From Candidatus Wallbacteria bacterium (GTDB taxonomy: Bacteria > Muiribacteriota > JAQTZZ01), in contig JAQTZZ010000007.1 of NCBI GenBank assembly GCA_028687545.1, forward strand, positions 62,001-126,000: a stretch of 64,000 nucleotides of DNA. Direction: 5' to 3'. Below the pieces are notes generated by a model. That model made no database searches. It saw only the letters and a program-made list of their open reading frames with translations, and had not been told where the DNA came from. Shown in pieces: positions 62,501 through 64,000 of this stretch. Made by a program: the position numbers and the translations under genes. Position 1 is the first letter of the stretch, and every line of letters starts with the position of its first letter.

Positions 62501-64000
62501 GTCTCTGCCTATACCCGGCAGAAGATAGTATTTACTGCTGTCGCTTTCACGTTCAATATACATAATGTCATTAGGATTGCGGACGTATCTGTTATTTTTC
62601 AGTTCCATCACACTGCCGTCAGTTTGCACCAGCACCGAAGAAAAATTCTTCATATTTTCAATGTCCGCAGATGGGGTTCCGGAAGTAGCGCCTGACTGGA
62701 AGAAAGTCAGTGCGGACTGCAGCACTTCACTGGCAGCTGACCTGATACTAAAGTGACTGAGATCAACCACCTTTAGAGGCACTTCAATTTCTTGAAGAGA
62801 AGCACTGGCTACTGGTACTACTGAGTCGCCAAAAAAGTCTGTAGGCTCATTTTCCACCTGGCGGAAATATGATCCTTTGCTAAGAGATTGACCAAATTTG
62901 TAAGCATTTGAATCCATTCCAGCCAGTACAAAATACTTGCTCTTCATCAGGTCGGTTTTTGTTTTTGAGTAATTGGCTGGATTCAATTCCATGATCAGAT
63001 TGCTGGCGAAACTCAAGTGTTCGTCGCAGTTGCCAGCCCAAGCATCGAAAGCCCATAACACTAGATCATTAACCCAGTCCCTGAAGATAGTGCTTGCCAC
63101 GTTCAAATACAGCACGTATGAAGCACTGCCGTGATTAGGAGTACCAAGCATCATCAATCTTCCAAAGGAACTCTTTTCTAGCCACCCCTTCTGTTCAAGG
63201 CAACATCTGGAAACCAATCCGCCCAGGGAGTAAGCTAAAATGTTGATTTTTCTGTCAGGGTACTTAACATTAAGTAGAACCATAGCCTTACTGAGCAGGT
63301 CGGCTGAAGCAAGGCCGTCACCTCCATCCACCCACTGCATGTATGGATAGCTGAACTCCCAGACCTCAAAATCATTCTTGAAGGTATCATAATACTGGCT
63401 GCTCCATGCAAAATCTCCTTCAGCGCGCCCATGGACAAGAAGCAGAACATCTTTTCCAGTGTTTTCCGCCGACCAGGGCTTCAGAGTATAGAACTGCTGA
63501 AGCTTACTTTCTCTGTAACTCTGAATTTTATCGTTAAATAGCTTGACATACTGGGTATTAGTCGTTTTGGGCCAATAATACTTGAATTTTGATGGATCGC
63601 TGGGTGTGATGATCGTGTAGTATGATGAGTCAAACTTTACGTTCCATGCTGTGATTGTTTTGTCAAAAAGGCCGCCAGTATGTGCACTGACAATAAAACG
63701 AGACATGGTAGGTCCTATGTAATCATAAAGAGTTAACTCTGAAAGGGTTAAATCGAAAATTAGGTTGTTATCTGCATTCGGGTATACCCGCTTGTAAAGT
63801 ACTGTAGCATCCCCTGTCGATATCGGCACATTATAACTGACTTCAAGATAGCTGATTTCATCAACCAGGTTTTCCTTTTCAATAATGAATCTCACAGCTA
63901 CTTGCTTGGTCGGATCGCCATTTGATTCTGCTTTCAAAGCCAGACTTGGTCCACTGCTGAAACTGAGATTCCCCGTAACAATTTCCGGTGTAGTGGGATC
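59585..64000 (-). CDS. giant secreted lipase-like protein with FN3 and repeat domains (5' end outside window)
   Basis: The frame stays open to base 64000, so the N-terminus is missing; TTG at 63937 is only an internal codon. Numbered from that TTG, an alpha/beta hydrolase occupies about 160-410. It has VLLLVHGR, nucleophile Ser237 in AYSLGG, GTPNHG, Asp371 in GDSVVP and His395 in DLSHFS, a lipase/PGAP1-like triad. Two fibronectin III domains follow (about 818-905 and 912-1008). One copy of the repeat found in the first gene follows (about 1011-1086), then a carboxypeptidase-regulatory-like domain (1092-1168) and an uncharacterised C-terminal region. It is probably a surface or secreted esterase. 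It starts the operon with the Ig-domain gene. Confidence 0.82.
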   Translation of the reverse strand, partial: DPTTPEIVTGNLSFSSGPSLALKAESNGDPTKQVAVRFIIEKENLVDEISYLEVSYNVPISTGDATVLYKRVYPNADNNLIFDLTLSELTLYDYIGPTMSRFIVSAHTGGLFDKTITAWNVKFDSSYYTIITPSDPSKFKYYWPKTTNTQYVKLFNDKIQSYRESKLQQFYTLKPWSAENTGKDVLLLVHGRAEGDFAWSSQYYDTFKNDFEVWEFSYPYMQWVDGGDGLASADLLSKAMVLLNVKYPDRKINILAYSLGGLVSRCCLEQKGWLEKSSFGRLMMLGTPNHGSASYVLYLNVASTIFRDWVNDLVLWAFDAWAGNCDEHLSFASNLIMELNPANYSKTKTDLMKSKYFVLAGMDSNAYKFGQSLSKGSYFRQVENEPTDFFGDSVVPVASASLQEIEVPLKVVDLSHFSIRSAASEVLQSALTFFQSGATSGTPSADIENMKNFSSVLVQTDGSVMELKNNRYVRNPNDIMYIERESDSSKYYLLPGIGRDDAWFNQNIPTSVLDEDLIPKIDVKDLTWIQECKDYLTKVKDFDKSYTPPFFAQSIQESYNYWQAMLLPPGTYRVMKYNTLNRGTCYGGTFTVKALQTNFFRVMQWDSTGISQPISMIPADYAQVDSMTPYFEWSRFKNTDGFTTQKGYQLKVWKEPGKEIVYNTGLIEAISASTHMYSPNQYSGFDSAAQENKVSQSLNWNQNYGWKIRYYGSTNKWSTWSTDQHFSPVNQNPPYFKDCLVTYTNSADQQVGTTVASDSRIQITHDISRTLSLKINKGGIGGTTFEVILPDGTAPTPKYCEESYWVFSIMSPVKIGSYYARCAGGNWAVIDVKKVIKTPGPVKNLVISTNTIEMSVSMSWKAPDDDGGSPIIRYDILRDGAAASNSPVTQPSYKSDGNHTYEVEYTYSVSAVNIAGPGPLVDVYARFDRNYRPPDPISVITAEAMLAEKCIRIKWDPPANNGGQQILGYRLWKGLSTSELSALNVKLDANASEYKDFDVLKNITYYYAVTSGNTMGESLPSPVVNSSLQVPITRLTVALNPSGIGGQWAFRKASGPDTITPFWRNSGASCEIEVNGTVIFSPVNGYTTPADQTIVYNGTNESHSATYVPNNNYKVTGSVNSNEFIITLWKEGVAIQNFSSSDGNFQFTGLSASSFAVVVEKEYYYPSRKEFTFSTSDVNLAQILLTEYPPESPQQPLPTLYSGAARVDLNNDKIEEDAKAGDLITVLDSGQQIVGAKLVDTSGIYRYLPVASDDPSTIADEGASSGETLIFRINEAPASPNAVKDGGGKVITGFNISTLGIESREFTRNLRAGLNRTSISMNLDNPSVEVAVAGIRDKIEFIWGKKGSSFLTYYPNDPVNSSLTTLEPLSIYYISIKANSSLYLKGIKITPPNVVKLKKGMTTVPNLWWNVKILDVIKPIFEKVDSIWERTPISSSGWNIYSKIDLVPNNFNLTPTSVLYIFCNEAADLPY

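Overview
This window looks like chromosome from an uncultured bacterium with a Gram-negative type of envelope. It holds a heptosyltransferase-family enzyme, many signal-peptide and lipobox proteins, and mid-range base composition. It also carries SpoVS, a protein better known from spore formers and Thermotoga/Deinococcus relatives. The mix (SpoVS, many radical SAM enzymes, large repeat-rich secreted proteins, leaderless-looking promoters) would fit a candidate phylum such as Wallbacteria or Riflebacteria. That placement is a guess from gene content only. No rRNA, tRNA or CRISPR array was seen.

Layout. 1-1737: 3' end of a large secreted protein with six tandem repeats of about 76 residues. 1749-6333 (minus): a VWA membrane protein, then a DnaB-like ATPase overlapping a polysaccharide deacetylase. 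6521-12698: a small beta-rich protein; the minus-strand set murI-rph-rdgB; a glycosyltransferase 9; and a plus-strand pair made of an aminotransferase-fold protein lacking its catalytic lysine and a P-loop enzyme. 12770-26209 (minus): a type I restriction-modification island (hsdM, an embedded REP-type transposase, hsdS, a DUF5677-like protein, a YhcG-type nuclease, an hsdR remnant, an AlbA/Schlafen-type protein, hsdR). It runs by overlaps straight into rnc, a radical SAM gene, spoVS and a VanZ-like gene.

26346-30206: a BtuF/BtuD/FecCD-type uptake system, an orphan nucleotidyltransferase and comB. 30431-34583: four tandem paralogues of an unrecognised secreted family, which is the best candidate here for something undescribed. 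34642-37395: two radical SAM enzymes. 42993-37340 (minus): a tightly overlapping operon of NfeD, SPFH, sugar aminotransferase, radical SAM/SPASM, glycosyltransferase and a truncated radical SAM. 43111-53315: a small secreted protein, corA, an unknown secreted protein, an M28 peptidase, a carbamoyltransferase with two tiny membrane partners, a cysteine-less OsmC-like protein, a five-PAS hybrid histidine kinase and an rsuA-type pseudouridine synthase. 53542-64000 (minus): a run of secreted proteins ending with a lipase/fibronectin giant that leaves the window. That protein carries one copy of the repeat seen in the first gene.

Two themes cut across regions. First, several genes have a -10 box about six bases before the start codon and no ribosome binding site, so leaderless mRNAs are probably common. 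Second, palindromes with a GTAGGG foot occur next to and inside a REP-associated transposase gene that lies within the restriction operon. No gene-free stretch exceeds 300 bases; the longest (30207-30430, 32701-32914, 53316-53541) are covered below.
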